Source of the DNA: Larix kaempferi
Taxonomy: Eukaryota; Streptophyta; Pinopsida; Pinales; Pinaceae
NCBI GenBank assembly: GCA_027924585.1
Contig: BSBM01000179.1
Location: 11,942,501-12,006,500, forward strand
DNA: 64,000 nucleotides
Direction of reading: 5' to 3'
Both the position numbers and the translations under genes were made by a program. This document shows positions 1 to 12,651 of this stretch, piece by piece. Every line of letters starts with the position of its first letter. Position 1 is the stretch's first letter. Below the pieces are notes generated by a model. It saw only the letters and a program-made list of their open reading frames with translations. It ran no database searches and was not told the DNA's origin.

Positions 1-2850
1 TGACGACAGTTCAAATATGACACTTAAAATTGTCACTGTACATTCACAAAAAGGACATTTATGGATGGAAGAGCCTATGATTTTACTCTTGTTTGATATC
101 CCTAATAATTAAGTGAAACCTCAGCTCCTTTTTATTCATTCTGAAGAGTTTCAATCCCCAAAAGAGCAAATTCACACCCTTCTAGTCCATTAGGAGCGAA
201 TTCACTAGTAATTTGCACCTTGCTAGTTTTAGGCTTTCTAGGGGACTTTTGATATACCTGAGGGTATGTGGAAGTAATATTTTGTATATAGGTGTTGTAT
301 GATGTGGTACTACTTGAATGGGTACCAAAATAGGTTACAACGGTGTCGAACAAATACCAAATGTATTATTTGCATGTATTCTACCCCAATTGTAGGTTTA
401 CCTGCTGAACAACAAATCTTTGTGTTATTTAAATATGTTGGAACATGTCTCTAGCCTAAAAAAGATGCATAAATTCTTAAGGTGTGTTGGCCTTAGAAAA
501 CTAATATAATGCCTTTTGTGGTGTTGTTAAGCATGAAACTTACAATAATTAATAAAATATAGATATAAATGATGTGAAATTATAACACATATTAACTTAA
601 TTAAAGGAAATAGATGAGGAAATTGCGACAGAATTACTCTTTTATTATGAAAATCAATTCAGGAAACAATGCTCACTTGCCTCTTAAGGTTGGGTGACCT
701 TTCACATTAGAAGAGTTCCAATACAACAATTCTTGGCAAAAATCTCCATAGCTTCCTAGATCCTTAAATAGGATTTCAATATCCAACACCCTAACTTCTT
801 AGTGGGGCATAATTAATATAGAGACCTTTTTTTACATTAATTATCCATTACTAACTACTTGACCTTATTCAAATAAAATGGATTCATACATTACTTGACT
901 AAATCCTATGTAGCCTAAAGTAAGGGGGGTTAGGGTATGACCTTAACACAGATTATGCAAAGCACTTTGCTTAATGTTGGACAACACTATTATGCAATGG
1001 CAATGCATGTGTGGATGACATAGTGCATAGTCACCTATTCTACTATTTCACTTCAATGCATTGCTTTACATTTTGTTTGTGTCAACTATTTTCAATGCAA
1101 TAATGACTATAGGAATTATGGCATGGTGCTATCTTTCACTCCAAAAACATCAAAGTTGCTTCCTGCATGCATTGGTTTATAGACACACCAATATGTTCAT
1201 TATTTTTTTTCAATTTATTATGTGCATTGGATCATTTAGGGATGACTACTTCATTATACACAATGCTACCAAACATCATTAGTGCACTACATTGGTGAGG
1301 CATGTGCTTTTCCCATAGTGCAATGGCATGATTTATAAATAACAAACTTTATGGTGTGTTTATTCATAGGAGTGCACCATCATTGATGCAAAATTTTATA
1401 ACACCATATGTAGTGCAGGGTAAGAATATCAAGTGCACCAGAGATAATGTGCTTCATTAAAATAGGTGCACTTAAGCACTTTACACATTTGTAATGAACA
1501 AATTTTTAAATTAAATATTGAATGAATATCAAAAATGGTAATTTAATACAAATTATATATTTATATATCTTCATGATGAGGTTTGTATGTGAATCAAATA
1601 TGGACATAACAACAAGAATTGGATAAGTATAACTTCATGCATGCTTGGGATGTCTAAGAGAGGGAGAGGGATTTTTTCCCTCATTCCATTACTATTGAGA
1701 CTTGCCTCATTTTGAGGGATGTTGGACTCCTCAAGTTTTTTGGAGAGGATAAATCTCTCAAGAGGGATTGTGTGTTATTATACTAGTTGATCTATCACAG
1801 GAATCCTAGAAAATTATCATTCAAGGTTGGTCCCAATTGTGGTACCAACATATAGAGGAGGAAATTTTTCTCATCACTAGCCTATTTAGTAGGGGGGATA
1901 TTTTCCCCATTTCCCCAATGCGCTTGTTGGTGCTGTAACAAATATCCAGTTGGCATATGCAAAGAGACATGTAAGTCCAAGTATTACTAACCCTCATGGA
2001 TTCTAGGTTACTAGGGGTCAATTGTACTTACATTATTTTAGAATTAAAGAGGTTATGATTATGCCTTATCATCACTACATTGGCACACCATACCATTGAT
2101 GGGTGGTGCATTAGTTTCCCTATGATTTATTATGTAGATAACCTTTTCAAGCAACTCACATTTCTCAGTGGTCCATTATTGTTCTATCACAATTTTATAT
2201 TGCTATGGACAAATGTTGTATCATGTTAAAGGGGAGATAGCTCTTCCCCTTTGCTTCAAAGCTACATTTTTTAGATGTTAATGGTAACTCAATCATCATT
2301 TAATTGCCATATTCCTAGGTAAATGACTAATATGTGTATGTAGATGTGGGACCAAATGTTTCCCAAGAGGGTCAAGTCGAATTTTATCATGCAAGGAAAT
2401 GGAAGAGGATGTCATTGTCATGTTAGGTAATGAGGAAGATCACATACTTGACTTTATGAAATATCCATTTGCGGGGATGGATTAATGGGGATGTCAAGAC
2501 TCAAGACTTTCTATTTATTGTACTCAAGCCACTAGACTAGTGAGGTGATATTATTGTCATGTTTTGATAATTCAGTCAATAATATGGACAAGGAAAAATT
2601 ATACAATATATCATCACCATATAAAATGAAAACAATAGAATTTTTAAATGTGGGTCTCATTCCATTCACATCCAATATGAACCAATAAATTCTTGAAGAG
2701 TTGATCAAAACTGAAAGCATGTATAGTACATTACATATAGAATATTCAATACTAACCCAAAATCCCTTACAAAACTATTACTTAAAAAAGCATTAAATCC
2801 ACTATCAACCCCTTTCCATACATAGCCCTTTACATGTTATAGTGTTGTTC
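1..2850. other. AT-rich spacer, no gene recognised
   Basis: No reading frame in this stretch looks like a known protein; the short open frames have no recognisable domain. It is AT-rich. At about 960-1460 short words such as GTGCA recur often, without a clear repeat unit. I see no LTR ends, no tRNA and no microsatellite of note. Confidence 0.6.
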
Positions 2851-4947
2851 CTAGGGAGAAACGGGTCGTTCAAAAGGTGCAGTGTTGTTAGTATTGTTAC
2901 AATCCCAACTTGATGGACTTGTTGTTATATGGTTTTGTGTCAACCAAATATCTTCATCCTTTTGCTACTTCATACTTGATCACTTGGATTCACGCCTATT
3001 TTTCTAGCTCTAGTCTCCCTTTAGCATCGATACTCTTAACTATTGTTGGTAGTATTTTCTCCACCTAGTGCAACTCCTACCTATTATATTTGTTAATCCT
3101 ATGCCACTCTATCCTTTCTACTAATATAATGTGGATTTCTTCAAAATTCAAAATGAGGGGCCCAATAATCCCCAACCACACTTGTTGACTCACCCTCAAG
3201 TAAATGTTTTCCATCTTTACGTGACTCTACATCCTATGCATGCTTCCCAAATTAGGGGACCAAATTTGAGACCACCTCCAAAACTTTGTTCTTGAAGTCA
3301 AGGAATTCTTCCAATTCCTTGATCCATTTTCCCATTAAAATGTTCAAACCCACTAGCCATACCTTTTCTTGGTTGAGGTTAAGTGCATGTGGCTAGGTCT
3401 AGGGTAATTTTTAGGGGCGAAATTTCGCCAATTGGCTATCTTTTGGGCATTTTTTCAAAAAATAAATTTTCTATTTGGTCATTTTTACTCTCTAATATCG
3501 CCTATATTACATAAAATATGTTTTTTTATTGTAATATTCACCAAAATTTACAAATTTTAGTAGTAGATTGTATGTTTCAAATTTAACATTCGCCTACCTA
3601 TCTATATATATGATTTTTTCAACCCAAAATAATTGCCTCGAATACTATACCCTAGCATGATTGGTTGAAATTTTAGTTGCGACTAGATTTTCTTGGCAGA
3701 TGGAAATAATTGGTCCAATTCACTGTCATCCTTCTATATCTCCTTGATTTTATCATCTCCAACCAATGGATATATTATTTTTTCTAATTTTTGTTACAAC
3801 CAATTGATTATGTCCTAGATCACTTCCAATCATTTCACTATTTTTTTCACAATTTGCACCCAGTTCTGGGTTACATTTAGAATTTCCATACATTAATTAG
3901 GCATAACATGAATCTTTTCTTTCATTTCCTCTACCTAAAATTGTCCTTGGCTATAGGATTTGTAGTAATTATGTCATATTTGTTTGCTCAACCAAGCTTT
4001 TAGTGTCCCAAGTTTCCATGAGCTTTTGTTACTCCTTCTTTATTTGCTCAATTATTCTCAATAGTTTCTCTACAATATCCATGAAGGGGGTCTCTGGCAC
4101 AAGTCACATAATATCTAGATCGACTTCTTTCATGATTGGACACATATGTATGAGATAATTGCAGACTGCTTCAATATGATCTTCCTTTATGATATATTAT
4201 CACCATAGGTTGTTTTCCTCCTCTAGTGTGTCATCTACTTGCATCTACAGTTGACTAGTTTCCATTTTTAATTACGCTAGATCCCTCTCAACTTGTATTG
4301 TTTTGTGTCCAATTTCATTACCTGGAGAAATATTGCCTTATTTAATGATATATTAGGACTTGGTAAATGCCATATGATTGCGATGCCTGAGAATTCAATG
4401 GTGCAATTGGGTCCATGCAAGCTAAAGGTTGCACCCATATTGTTATTGTACTCAACCTACTACTCACCTCGTTGTACTCAAGGTACATATTTGTGTTGAG
4501 GTAGATACTTGAATTTGTGATTATTTCTTGGACATTTTCAATAATGTACTTAATGTTTTCAAGTTTCTTATGACATTCCTTCAGTAGTGCAAATTGCTAG
4601 TCTCTTTCTTGTGACAATCTTAAGATCAACTACATGGAAATTGTCTGATCTAAAGAAAGATATAATTTATTGGAATGGATGATGGTGGGACGTTGGGATG
4701 GGTAATGTTAGTATTCATTGGGACATTCTACATGCCCTCATATTTGTGTTATTTTCTTGTCCTCTTCTCCTCTTTCTCTTTGTTTGGTTATTGTTGTTGT
4801 TGGGCTTCATGTTTCTTTATCTACTCTTCTTTCCATTCCTCTTCATATTACTCCTACTACTCTCCTTTCTTCTCTTGTTATTTTGATTGTTGGATCACCC
4901 CACTAGCTAATTATTTCTTGGGATCTGGGTCATCTCCTCCTATTGTC
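2850..4947 (-). pseudogene. Decayed minus-strand coding remnant, 3' part (coiled-coil-like)
   Basis: Read on the minus strand, this stretch gives protein-like segments broken by many stops and frame changes. Around 4290-4640 there is a charged, leucine-rich stretch (for example LKECHKKLENIKYIIENV) that looks like a coiled coil, and around 3950-4260 another acidic/Leu-rich one. I do not recognise the family. The copia-1 element at 4948 ends the remnant abruptly, and comparable minus-strand coding texture resumes beyond copia-1 at 10623. I infer that both parts were one old gene or retroelement ORF before the insertion. It could be the gag or extra ORF of an ancient gypsy element. Function unknown. 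Confidence 0.35.
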
Positions 4948-5639
4948 TGTTGGAATATTAAATCTTCATATCTATGTCATTTAATTACATTGGTAGCATT
5001 AATTAATCATTTATGATTAATTCCTATGTAATAGACTAGATTATTTCCATTTGGGCCATTGTGTGGACCATAAGGCAACATTTGGGGGTCCACAAGACTT
5101 CCAAGTGTGGACCAAAAGCTTCCTAGAACACTTGGGCACATTTCTAATTGATTTTGGATAAGATTATGGTGGAAAAGGAGCCTTGTTGAGATTTATTGTT
5201 GTTTACCCGTGGGGGAAAAGGTAGTCTTCTAGGGAAACTTGTTTTTTGGACCACACATCCTCTATGATGTTTCTTCTTTCCATATTTGGGATTTGGAATT
5301 GTTTTTCATCACACATCAGCTACAGGTCACTAATTCAGAAATTCATGAGCCTTTCAAGTGACTTGGAAAACACACTTGCCACCTAGGGGGGATTTGCATA
5401 ACTTTAGTAAGTTTGATGATATGAGGATCCAAATGGAATCTTTAGCCATTTGAATCTTTGTTGTAATTTTATATAAAAATAGCCTATTATTCTCCAAATT
5501 TTGTTTGATGTATTTTAATGAGAGTTAATACAGTTTGTATTATTGTGAGTAATTTTCTAAGTTCTTTGACTAGTTGTGTGAGATCTTTGTGAGAGAGTGT
5601 AATCTCTTGATTGGATCTTGGTGTGAACTAAATTTCACA
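4948..5639 (+). repeat. 5' LTR of copia-1
   Basis: It starts TGTTGGAATATT and ends TTTCACA. It aligns along its whole length with 9929-10622, with scattered substitutions and small indels. A likely promoter and transcript start lie in its second half, where AT-rich sequence (TATATAAAAATAG, about 5470) could serve as a TATA region. Confidence 0.92.
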
Positions 5640-5652
5640 AGGTATCATAGAT
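5640..5652 (+). other. Primer-binding site of copia-1 (tRNA-iMet type)
   Basis: The sequence AGGTATCATAGA directly follows the 5' LTR. It resembles TGGTATCAGAGC, the usual complement of the plant initiator-Met tRNA 3' end, with two changes. Confidence 0.7.
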
Positions 5653-5811
5653 ATCAAGTTATTCCTTTCTCCTTCCATTGTCTTGCAGGATCCAGCTAGT
5701 CTCAAGGAGGGCGTAGTAATTCATCCACAGGGTGCATTCTTCCATCAAGAAGGTGCAACAAGCAAGCTTTGGACAGACCCACATCATTCCAAAATTAATT
5801 TCAGTGCTTCC

Positions 5812-7290
5812 ATGGATCAGTAACATCAAATCATCCTCACTCCATTCAATTATTTTGACTGGAAGGCGCAAATGGAGATCATACTGAGGATCAAAGGGCT
5901 CTACAGGGTGACAATGGCAACTAAAGCTGAGCCAACCTCAGCAGTTGAGAAATCTAAATGGAACAATCGAAGAGATGAATCCTATGGGTTGTTGTGTCTC
6001 ACTGCATCCAGGGATCTTCTATTTCATCTTGATGGTCTTACCTCTCCCAATGAAGTTTGGCTGAAACTTCAAGAATTGTTTGGAAAGACGGAGGAATTAA
6101 GAGGCCACCAACTGGATAATGAGCTAGTCTCATTGAGTCCACAAAATTTCGATAACCTTCAAGATTTATTTTCCAAATTCAAATCACTTGTACTGCAGCT
6201 GAAGCAATGTGGTATTGAAAAGAAAGATGAGCAATTAGTCTTGGCCATTCTCTCCAAACTTGGCTCGGACTACTCAGTCTTTGTTTCAACTTCCCATTCC
6301 ACCCGGAAAGCAGTTAAAAATTGGAAGAGCCCAACACTTTCAGAATTCATGGAGTCTTTGACACAAGAACAAGACAAATTGGTCTTGATGGGAGCCATTA
6401 AAAATCCATCCAAAGACCATTGTCTGAATGTTGGAGATTCAAAGGGTTTGAAAGGGAAGAAGAAGGGCAATTTCAAGAAGCCCACCAATGAGAGGAAAGA
6501 CAAGCAAAAAATTAATGAAGACTCCTCAAATTTCAAGAGGAATCTAAATAAAAAGAATGAGAGGACAAAGTGCAATTATTGCAGCAAGGGATTTCATCCC
6601 GAAAGCTCTTGCATGAAGAAGACCATTGACCAAATGGCTCAACTCTTGGAGAAAGCCAACATTCCTCTTCCAGAGAGCGCAAGGAGGAAGGATGGAGGAC
6701 AAAATTCTGATGACAAAGAGAGAGTACATGCACTGATGGAAAGCACATCCAAACCTACCTCATTCATTATTGATTCCGGAGCTTCAAGACACATGGTGTC
6801 TACAGGAAAGTTTTTCACTTCACTTGACTCTTCCAGTGGTCCAAATATTGTATTGGGTGACAATTTTGAAACATCTAGCCAAGGCAAAGGTAGCATAGAT
6901 CTTGTGTTTGGTTCATTTAATAATGTATTATATGTACCTGGAATTGATGCAAACCTACTGTCAGTCTATCAGATGACCCACACAGGGCTGCCAAAGACAG
7001 CAACCTTTACCCCTAATGATGTTGAGATAGCTGAAATTTCAACAAGAAAAATTGTTGCATTGGGCACTGCTGATCACTGTTCTAGAATCTACAAGTTTTC
7101 TCACTTTGTGCCAAATCCGTCACTTTATGCTCTTTTAACCCATGCCAATGAGTCAAGCAAATTATGGCATGAAATATTTGGCCATATTAATTATAAATAT
7201 CTTTCCCAACTTCATGAGAAAGAAATGGTTATAGGGATGCCCAATATCAGATTTTCCAAAGGTTTCTATCAATCTTGCATTCCCTCATGA
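5812..7290 (+). pseudogene. copia-1 gag, protease and start of integrase
   Basis: Gag packages the element RNA and the protease cuts the polyprotein. The likely original start is ATG 5812, because codons before the next ATG (5872) read on in the same frame as conserved gag (PFNYFDWKAQM). A TAA at 5821 breaks that reading at codon 4. From ATG 5872 the open frame is 472 residues. It has a UBN2-type gag region, a zinc knuckle CX2CX4HX4C with its first Cys at residue 234, the protease motif IIDSGASRHM with Asp near residue 301, and the pre-integrase motif LWHEIFGHINYKYL near the end. It stops at 7290, where a deletion has removed the rest of the integrase zinc-binding module. Confidence 0.9.
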
Positions 7291-7294
7291 GTCT

Positions 7295-7849
7295 TTGAAC
7301 CATTCCAAGTACATCCTCAGATTCATAGATGACTTTAGTAGGTACTGTTGGATTTGTTTCATCAAGCTAAAATCTGAAGTTTTGGGTATGTTCAAGCTAT
7401 TCAAAGCCTTAGTTGAGAACCAGCCTGGTAGGCATAGAAAAATTATCAGATCTGATAATGGTGGTGAATATGTGAAATCATATTTTCAGCAATTTTGTGC
7501 CTCTTCAGGCATTCAGATGCAACACACAGTTCCATATACACCTCAGCAGAATGGGGTTGCTGAGAGGAAAAACAGGTCTCTTAAGGAGATGGACACATAT
7601 ATTCTTGAGGAAAAGCCATTGTCTCCCAAGCTATGGTCTGAGGCAATAAATTGTTCCACATATATTCAAAATAGAGTGCCACACAAAGCTCTCAAAGGTA
7701 TCACTCCTTTTGAGGCTTGGAGAGGGCACAAACTTGATATCTCTCATTTCAGGATTTTTGGCTCAAAGGCTTGGGCTAGGATTCCACTTGAGAAGAGGAG
7801 GGATATGCAGCCCCAAATCCAACCATGTTTGTTTTTTGGATATTCATAG
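7295..7849 (+). pseudogene. copia-1 integrase core, deleted at its start
   Basis: Integrase joins element DNA to the genome with a D,D,E catalytic triad. Here the second Asp (RSDNGGEY) and the Glu (NGVAERKN) are visible. The stretch that should carry the zinc-binding cysteines and the first catalytic Asp (the HSD motif) is missing between the previous ORF and this one. Compared with copia-2 and copia-3, roughly 110 bases have been lost near 7280-7300. The frame also differs from the previous ORF. The core then continues into the usual tail (FRIFGSKAWARIP) and ends at a TAG at 7847-7849. Confidence 0.88.
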
Positions 7850-9740
7850 GACTCTAAATGTTATAAGTTGCTGAACATGAGCACCCCAAAATCCTTCATA
7901 GAAAGGAGTGTTCAGTTTGAGGAAGATCCCTCACAGAGTGTTGAAATTGGAGAACCATCTTCACCACTACCTGAAGAAGAAGTAAGTGATGCTATTGAAA
8001 TTTTTTATTCTGATATTTCTAATGATGAGGACCATTTTATTGCATATGCTAATTCACCAACAAAGCCTAAATGGGTTGCTAATACTTTGCAAGCAACAGG
8101 TGAACTAGTGGGCAATCCTTAGGACACAAGGAGGACTAGATCACAATTTGAGACTGCTCTCAATGTGAATGACCCCTACCTTTCTGATAAATGTTATATG
8201 ATGTCAGATTCTGATCCTCAGACATATGAGGAAGCCTCACATGATGCAAGATGGAAGGTTTCCGTGGATGAGGAGTTTCAGTCATTGCAGAAGAATGAAA
8301 CATGGGAGCTAGTCAAGCTGCCCGCATGCATAAAATTGGTAAGGTGTAAGTGGATCTACAAAATAAAATGTGCAGTTGATGGTACATAAGTGAAATATAA
8401 GGCTAGGCCGGTAGAAAAGGGCTTATCTCATGTCCAAGCCCTTGACTACAATGAAAATTTTACACATGTTGCACAAAAGGATTCAATAAGACTAGTTCTG
8501 GCAATTTCTACGTCCAAGCACTGGGAAGTGCACCATATCGATGTCAAGAGTGCATTCATCCATGGGGATCTTGAGGAGGATATTTATATGCATCAGCCAA
8601 AATTGTATACATCAGATCCTAACTTTGTGTGCAGGTTGAAGAATTCCTTATATGGGCTTAAGCAAGCTCCCAGGTCTTAGTATGCCAAAATGGACAATTT
8701 TCTCTTGTCACAATCTTATGTTAGGTGCAAATCTGATCTTAATGTTTATATGAAGTTGATTGATGGTTCAATAATGATTATAGTGCTGTATGTTGATGAT
8801 TTTATAATCACAAGTATCTCTAGTAATCAAATAGCTTCATTGAATACAGCTTTGCATCAAGCGTTTTCCATGAGTGACTTTGGAATTCTTAAGCAGTTTT
8901 TGGAACTTGAGATTTCTCAAACAGAGAATGGAACAAAGGTATCTCAGTCAAAATATGCATCTGATTTGTTAAAGAATTTCAAGATGGCTGATGTCAAGCC
9001 TTCTAAGACTCCATTCCTTTCAGGAGTTAGAATGGAAGAAGTAGAATCTACACCCTTGGTTGACAACGCCTTGTATAGGTAGCTTGTTGGCAGCTTGCTT
9101 TACTTGACTCACACTCGACCTGATCTTGCTTATGTTGTGAGTGTGGAATCAAGATACATGGAGAAGCCACATGAGATCCATTGGAGGGCTGGAAAAATAT
9201 TTTTTCACTATGTGTAGGGCACCAATACTGGTGGGATTCACTATGTTGCAGATTCTAGCCTAGATCTTCTTGGCTTCAGTGATTCGGATTGGGCTGGTGA
9301 TAGCCTTGACAGGAAATCCACATCTGGATTTGTATTCATGCTTGGAGATGGTCCAGTTTGCTGGTCTAGCAAGAAACAGAGTGCCATTGCACTATCTTCA
9401 GCAGAGGCCGAGTACAGAGGAGCAGTGAATGCTGCTACTCAGTGTGTATGGTTGCAGGGTATTCTTTCAGAGTTTGAGATTGCTTTTAGTACTCCTACTG
9501 CCATCTTTTGTGAAAACCAGAGTGCTATAAGAGTATCAAGTGATCTAGTACAGAGACAGAGGCCAAGCATATTGAGATACATATGCCTACATTAGAGGAC
9601 TAGTGCATGACCATATCATTGATTTGCAGTATTGCCCAACAGGTGAGCAAACTGCAGACATCTTCACCAAAGCTTTTACTGAGAAGGCATTCAACTGTCT
9701 TAGATCACTGCTTGGGATGGATGAACATGTGGTGGAGTAA
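7850..9740 (+). pseudogene. copia-1 reverse transcriptase and RNase H, broken by stops
   Basis: This part copies RNA to DNA. Conserved RT blocks are seen in order: WKVSVDEEFQSLQKNETWELV, CKWIYKIKCAVDGT, HHIDVKSAFIHGDL, LYGLKQAPRS and the catalytic YVDDF near 8790. RNase H has WSSKKQSAIALSSAEAEY near 9360. In-frame stops lie near 7847, 8120, 8387, 8678 and 9080, and a frame change occurs near 9560. The end of the polyprotein is recognisable as LLGMDEHVVE followed by TAA at 9738-9740. Without these breaks it would be one continuous polyprotein with the upstream gag. Confidence 0.9.
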
Positions 9741-9928
9741 ACTATTGATCAACAATCTTTCAATTTTGATATGTCCATTTTTTTAGGGAAGGTTTTTCCC
9801 ATGAGGTTTTGCTTCTATCCTTGTTTTGTGGACTGGCAGTATCATACAGGGTGACCAAGTCTTATTACTGGGCCCTTAGTATTTCTATTTTCTGATATTT
9901 AGATCATAAATTCAGATTTATGGGGGGG

Positions 9929-10622
9929 TGTTGGAATATTAAATCTTCCTATATATGTCATTTAATTACATTGGTAGCATTAATTAATCATTTATGATTA
10001 AATCCTATGTAATAGACTAGATTATTGCCATTTGGGCCATTGTGTGGACCACAAGGAAACATTGGGGGGACCACAAGACTTCCAAGTGTGGACAAAAAGC
10101 TTCCTAGACCACTTGGACGCATTTCTAATTGATTCTAGATAAGATTCTGGTGGAAAAGGCGCCTTGCTGAGATTTACTGCTTTTTACCCATGGTGGGGAA
10201 ACTAGTCTTCTAGGGAAACTTGTTTTTGGACCACACATCCTCTATGATGTTTCTTCTTTCCATATTTGGGATTTGGAATTTTTTTTCATCACACATCAGC
10301 TACAGTTCACTAATTCATAAATTCGCGATCCTTTGGAGTGACTTGGAGAACACACTTGCCACCTAGGGCGGATTTGAATAATTTTAGTAAGTCTGATGAT
10401 ATGAGGATCCAAATGGCATCTTTATTCATTTGAATCTCTGTTTTAATGTTATATAACAGCAGCCTATTATTTTCCAAAGGTTGGTTGATGTATTTTATTC
10501 ATGAGAGTTAATACAATTTGTATTATTGTGAGTAATTTTCTGAGTTCTTTGACTAATTGTGTGAGATCTTTGTGAGTGAGTGTAATATCTTGATCAGATC
10601 TTGGTGTGAACTAAATTTCACA
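9929..10622 (+). repeat. 3' LTR of copia-1
   Basis: It starts TGTTGGAATATT directly after the polypurine tract TGGGGGGG and ends TTTCACA. It is 694 bp, against 692 bp for the 5' copy. Substitutions are frequent enough to be seen by eye throughout. Confidence 0.92.
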
Positions 10623-12086
10623 TTTTCGTTATTTGATATCTTATATTTATTAACCCTATGTTGAGTCATGAGGGTCCATCTCGATCTATGTATCTAACAT
10701 GGGAGACATGAGTTTTTCCTCTTGCATGAGTTCAACCACAAATTGCTTTTATGTTGGATTGTGATGCACTAGTGGAATTGTATTGATTAGAGTAGGTGTG
10801 GTACTTACCAATGGGGGTTGTGAAGTCTTGATATTTATATTCTTGACTGCAGATGTGGATGAGTCCTTGGATTTTTTGTGATGGGAATCTACATTAATAT
10901 CTCCACCATATCCGTAATCCCCTTTTGAACCACTTTACCTATCTAGTTGTCCTTCTATGTGGTGATAATTTGGGTTATTTGAATGGTATGTTACATTGAA
11001 ATGGTTTCGCTAGATGTATTTCCTTGTTTTTCATCCTAGCTTAAGGAGGTACTTGCCTCTAATTCCTTCCTCTTTCTTGCATTAATATCTCCACCATATC
11101 TATAATCCCCTTTTGAACCACTTTATCTATCTAGTTGTCCTTCTATGTGGTGATAATTTGGGGCATTTGAATGGTATGTTGCATTGAAATGGTTTCCCTA
11201 TATGTCTTTCCTCGTTTTACATCCTAGCTTGAGGAGGTACTTGCCTCTAATTCCTTCCTCTTTCTTTTATTTTGCATTTTCAAAGATAGTGGGTTGTGGT
11301 ATAAAATGGGGACCTTCTATAATGACTTGTCTCCCCTCTTACTACTTTTTCTTTGGAATAAGAAAATTTTCCCTTAGTTTGTGGTGGTTTTTTTTTACTC
11401 TTGACCAACTCCACACTTCTTCTCAAATGGAATTTGTTGTTAGAATATAATGCAAAAGACTTACCCCTATCCATTATATTCCCTCCTTGATGGGATTTAT
11501 GTAGTTGTTGTCTAGTGTAGATTTAAACCTTAACCACTTATGGTAGTAGTTGATGAGCATATTGGGGAACCAAGGCTAGTATAGAGTTACCTCATCTATT
11601 AATTTGTACCAAGCTGTAAATGCCATGTCATTAAAATCCATGTGATCCACTTCCTTTTGTGTCCTCCAAGGTGCAAGTGCTACTCAATACCAACCTTTTC
11701 TACATTGGAAGGAGTTGACAAACTTATAGTGGCTCCCAAATAAACATAGAAAATGCTAGTAGGAAGTATCCATGTTGAATGTTGGATTATTCTTCTGGGC
11801 CTTGATGGTATCCTCTATGAAACCATTCAAAAATGATTGGCATCAATTCGATGGGAGTTGGCCCTATGATAATGTCCTTAGGAATAAAGTGATACTTCAT
11901 CAGCCACACATCATAATATTTTTCCTCCAAGCCTTTGTAGAAAAATACTTCATGTCCTAGTGGTTCAACATTGAATTTTGCAAATACACCCTCTTTGATC
12001 CCTAGTGACCCATGTGTCTTATGCACTAGGTGAAAGATCTTAGGAAATCCCATGCATAGAACATGACCTTTATATTGTCCCTTCAA
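10623..12086 (-). pseudogene. Decayed minus-strand coding remnant, 5' part
   Basis: Read on the minus strand, 11787-12086 is open for 99 residues (it starts MKGQYKGHVLCMGFPKIFHL and ends FEWFHRGYHQGPEE), and 11280-11474 is open for 64. Between and after them are protein-like segments such as TSQPPLVSTTPTLINTIP broken by stops, which look like a disordered Ser/Thr/Pro-rich region. I do not recognise the family. The remnant ends at the copia-1 boundary, and similar minus-strand texture continues at 4947. Before decay it would have been a long protein: globular start, disordered middle, coiled-coil end. It may be the ORF of an extinct retroelement. Confidence 0.35.
10893..11268. repeat. 188-bp tandem duplication
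   Basis: Two copies of a 188-bp unit lie head to tail, beginning ATTAATATCTCCACCATATC at 10893 and again at 11081. They differ at about a dozen positions, so the duplication is not recent. It lies inside the decayed minus-strand coding remnant. Confidence 0.9.
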
Positions 12087-12651
12087 GAGACTTATCTACC
12101 CATGCATCTAAAATACTAAATAAACTAGATCATCAATTTCAAGCACTTAGTAATTATTATCAAGAGATTACTAGAATACATGCCAAATTGGTAGTTGAGC
12201 ATGAATCACTTAGCATTGTAGTTGATGAAGTGTACTCAATGCTTCCTATAGCATTTGTAGAAGCCACTCCACCTTATTTTGCACAAAAAACATGCTTAGC
12301 TACATAATGCCTTTTAAGCGCTCTAGGATAAAAAATTACAATTACAAGGAAAGCTTAAACCAACGCCTGATCCAGAGGAAGTAGAGTTTAGAGACATAGA
12401 TTATAGCTATAGATGATTTGTTTCAAAAGTTGAAGGCTAGGGTGAATATCCTTTTGGGCTTGGTTGAATTTAGTTTTAAGCTTTGGATGCATTTGTAGAA
12501 TATTCTCACAATGCATGCCAAGGTTGATGAGATTGGAATTTGGAAAGCACATTTTTTTTTAGAAACAACAAGGCATTCACTTGTTGGAAGTCATTACACA
12601 CAAAAATATCATCACTAAGGTATATGATCTAACTAAGAATATTTCCACAAC
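12087..12651 (+). other. Old coding remnant, left flank of the young minus-strand element
   Basis: On the plus strand, about 12070-12310 reads as a helical, coiled-coil-like segment (KILNKLDHQFQALSNYYQEI, then VDEVYSMLPIAFVEATPP) ending in a stop. The rest is broken. The sequence continues after the inserted element at 19802, where a short open segment (from 19989) precedes a G-rich tract and a possible LTR start at 20138. It may be the 3' coding end of an ancient LTR element. Family not recognised. Confidence 0.25.

Larger units (their letters stand above)
4948..10622 (+). mobile_element. Complete but mutated Ty1/copia retrotransposon (copia-1)
   Basis: The element has two LTRs of 692 and 694 bp, each beginning TGTTGG and ending CA, a primer-binding site like the tRNA-iMet complement just after the 5' LTR, and a G-rich polypurine tract just before the 3' LTR. 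The flanking 5-mers are TTGTC and TTTTC, a target duplication with one mismatch. Domain order is gag, zinc knuckle, protease, integrase, RT, RNase H, which is the copia order. The polyprotein has several stops and a deletion in integrase, so it cannot act on its own. The LTRs differ at many positions, so this insertion is older than the element at 12652-19801. Confidence 0.93.

Noticed and set aside
4675-5016. 113-residue hydrophobic plus-strand frame that looks like a membrane protein
   Set aside because: It runs into the LTR of copia-1 at 4948 and is antisense to the decayed coding remnant; its hydrophobic look comes from T-rich DNA.
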